Assembly (NCBI GenBank): GCA_963797635.1 | Contig: CAWCPZ010000002.1 | Span: 1-64,000, forward strand | Origin: JAOUEA01 sp963797635 | GTDB taxonomy: Bacteria; Actinomycetota; UBA4738; HRBIN12 | Reading direction: 5' to 3' | Length of the DNA stretch: 64,000 nucleotides | Shown: one piece after another, positions 63,369-64,000 of the stretch | How the letters are laid out: the number at the start of each line of letters is the position of its first letter | Position numbering within the stretch: the first letter of the stretch is position 1 | Program-made: the position numbers and the translations under genes | Notes under the pieces: model-generated | Seen by the model: only the letters and a program-made list of their open reading frames with translations | Databases searched by the model: none | Told to the model about the DNA's origin: nothing

Positions 63369-64000
63369 GTGAGCACCCCCGGTATCACCCCCCGAGAGCG
63401 GACCGAACAGATCGAGCACCAGGTCCTGTCGCCGCGGGCCGTCTTCGCCGACGCCACCAAGGGCCGCGATCGCGACGAGCCCCAGGACGACATCCGCACG
63501 GTCTTCCAGCGCGACCGCGACCGCATCGTCCACTCCAAGGCCTTCCGGCGGCTCAAGCACAAGACCCAGGTGTTCATGGCCCCCCAGGGCGACCACTACC
63601 GGGTGCGCCTCACCCACACGCTCGACGTCTCGCACATCGCCAGGACCGCCGCCCGAGCCCTGCGGCTCAACGAGGACCTCACCGAAGCCATCGCCCTGGG
63701 CCACGACCTGGGCCACACCCCGTTCGGTCATCTGGGCGAGCAGGCGCTCACCCCGTTCCTGGGCCGGCCGTTCCGCCACAACGAGCAGAGCCTGCGCATC
63801 GTCGAGCACCTCGAGGACGACGGCGCGGGCCTCAACCTCACCTGGGAGGTGCGCGACGGCATCGTGCACCACCCGTGGTCCATGCCCGAGCCCTCCACCC
63901 TCGAGGCCCAGATCGTCCGGTTCGCCGACCGCATCGCCTACGTCAATCACGACATCGACGACGCGCTCCGCGCCGGCGTGCTCGAGGCCGGCGAACTCCC
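63369..64000 (+). CDS. dgt: Deoxyguanosinetriphosphate triphosphohydrolase-like protein, 3' end cut by window
   Basis: The first 210 residues of an HD-domain dNTPase: RDRDRIVHSKAFRRLKHKTQ, VRLTHTLDVSHIARTAARAL, ALGHDLGHTPFGHLGEQALT with the metal-binding HD, and NHDIDDALRAGVLE near the window edge. It splits dNTPs to nucleoside and triphosphate. GTG 63369 follows a leaderless -10 box by exactly 6 nt. The neighbouring order is typical of actinobacteria, where dnaG often follows. Confidence 0.9.
   Translation, partial: MSTPGITPRERTEQIEHQVLSPRAVFADATKGRDRDEPQDDIRTVFQRDRDRIVHSKAFRRLKHKTQVFMAPQGDHYRVRLTHTLDVSHIARTAARALRLNEDLTEAIALGHDLGHTPFGHLGEQALTPFLGRPFRHNEQSLRIVEHLEDDGAGLNLTWEVRDGIVHHPWSMPEPSTLEAQIVRFADRIAYVNHDIDDALRAGVLEAGEL

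Overview
The window is a GC-rich chromosomal segment of an actinobacterium, probably an uncultured lineage. Three things point there: the high GC content with frequent GTG starts, the conserved gene order (holA-rpsT-lepA-hemW, hrcA-dnaJ-HIT-phoH-ybeY-CNNM-cdd-era, recO-uppS-glyS, ppdK near dgt), and the F420/PPOX-type proteins. No tRNA, rRNA, CRISPR array, transposase or phage module is visible. Most of the window is core genome, with accessory patches at about 22.3-27.5 kb, 32-37.4 kb, 48.8-50.3 kb and 56.1-56.8 kb.

Layout. 0-15.6 kb: signalling and envelope genes, including a class III cyclase with an ATPase/TPR body, a tandem GNAT protein, a response regulator, lipoproteins, a Tat-exported PHP/CehA-type protein, a TolB-like propeller coupled to an SGNH hydrolase, a saccharopine-dehydrogenase-like enzyme and a PAS-GGDEF-EAL protein. 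15.6-21.2 kb: leuS, then comEA-comEC for DNA uptake. 21.3-28 kb: a mixed patch of small proteins, a serine hydrolase, a decayed ComM-like fragment, GNAT and phosphotransferase genes, a cupin and a truncated hemoglobin. 28-32.2 kb: holA, rpsT, lepA and hemW. 32.2-37.4 kb: an ECF sigma/anti-sigma pair, a sulfatase and a zinc-ribbon membrane protein with a damaged second copy. 37.4-44 kb: CIRCE-controlled hrcA-dnaJ, HIT, and the phoH-ybeY-CNNM-cdd-era operon. 44-48.8 kb: two cupredoxins, then deoC, two aldehyde dehydrogenases and a PPOX protein. 48.8-50.3 kb: a McrB-like ATPase with a shortened McrC-like partner. 50.5-64 kb: recO-uppS, glyS with two coupled envelope genes, VapBC, ppdK, a secreted propeller/NlpC pair, a YdcF protein, a third cupredoxin and the start of a dgt-like gene.

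Two properties run through the whole window. First, at least 13 genes have a TANNNT hexamer ending exactly 6 nt before the start codon, the geometry of leaderless transcripts; this rule also corrects one start. Second, about 30 single-base frame breaks interrupt otherwise well conserved genes, including holA, hrcA, dnaJ, hemW and ppdK, and most are repaired by removing one base. These look like sequence errors, so such genes are given here as one span with the break noted.

The most unusual pieces are the phoH leader (an 8-bp hairpin at the predicted mRNA 5' end and a second hairpin between the Shine-Dalgarno sequence and the start), the head-to-head truncated pair at 36.9 kb next to a synonymously diverged duplication, and the reduced McrBC-like pair.
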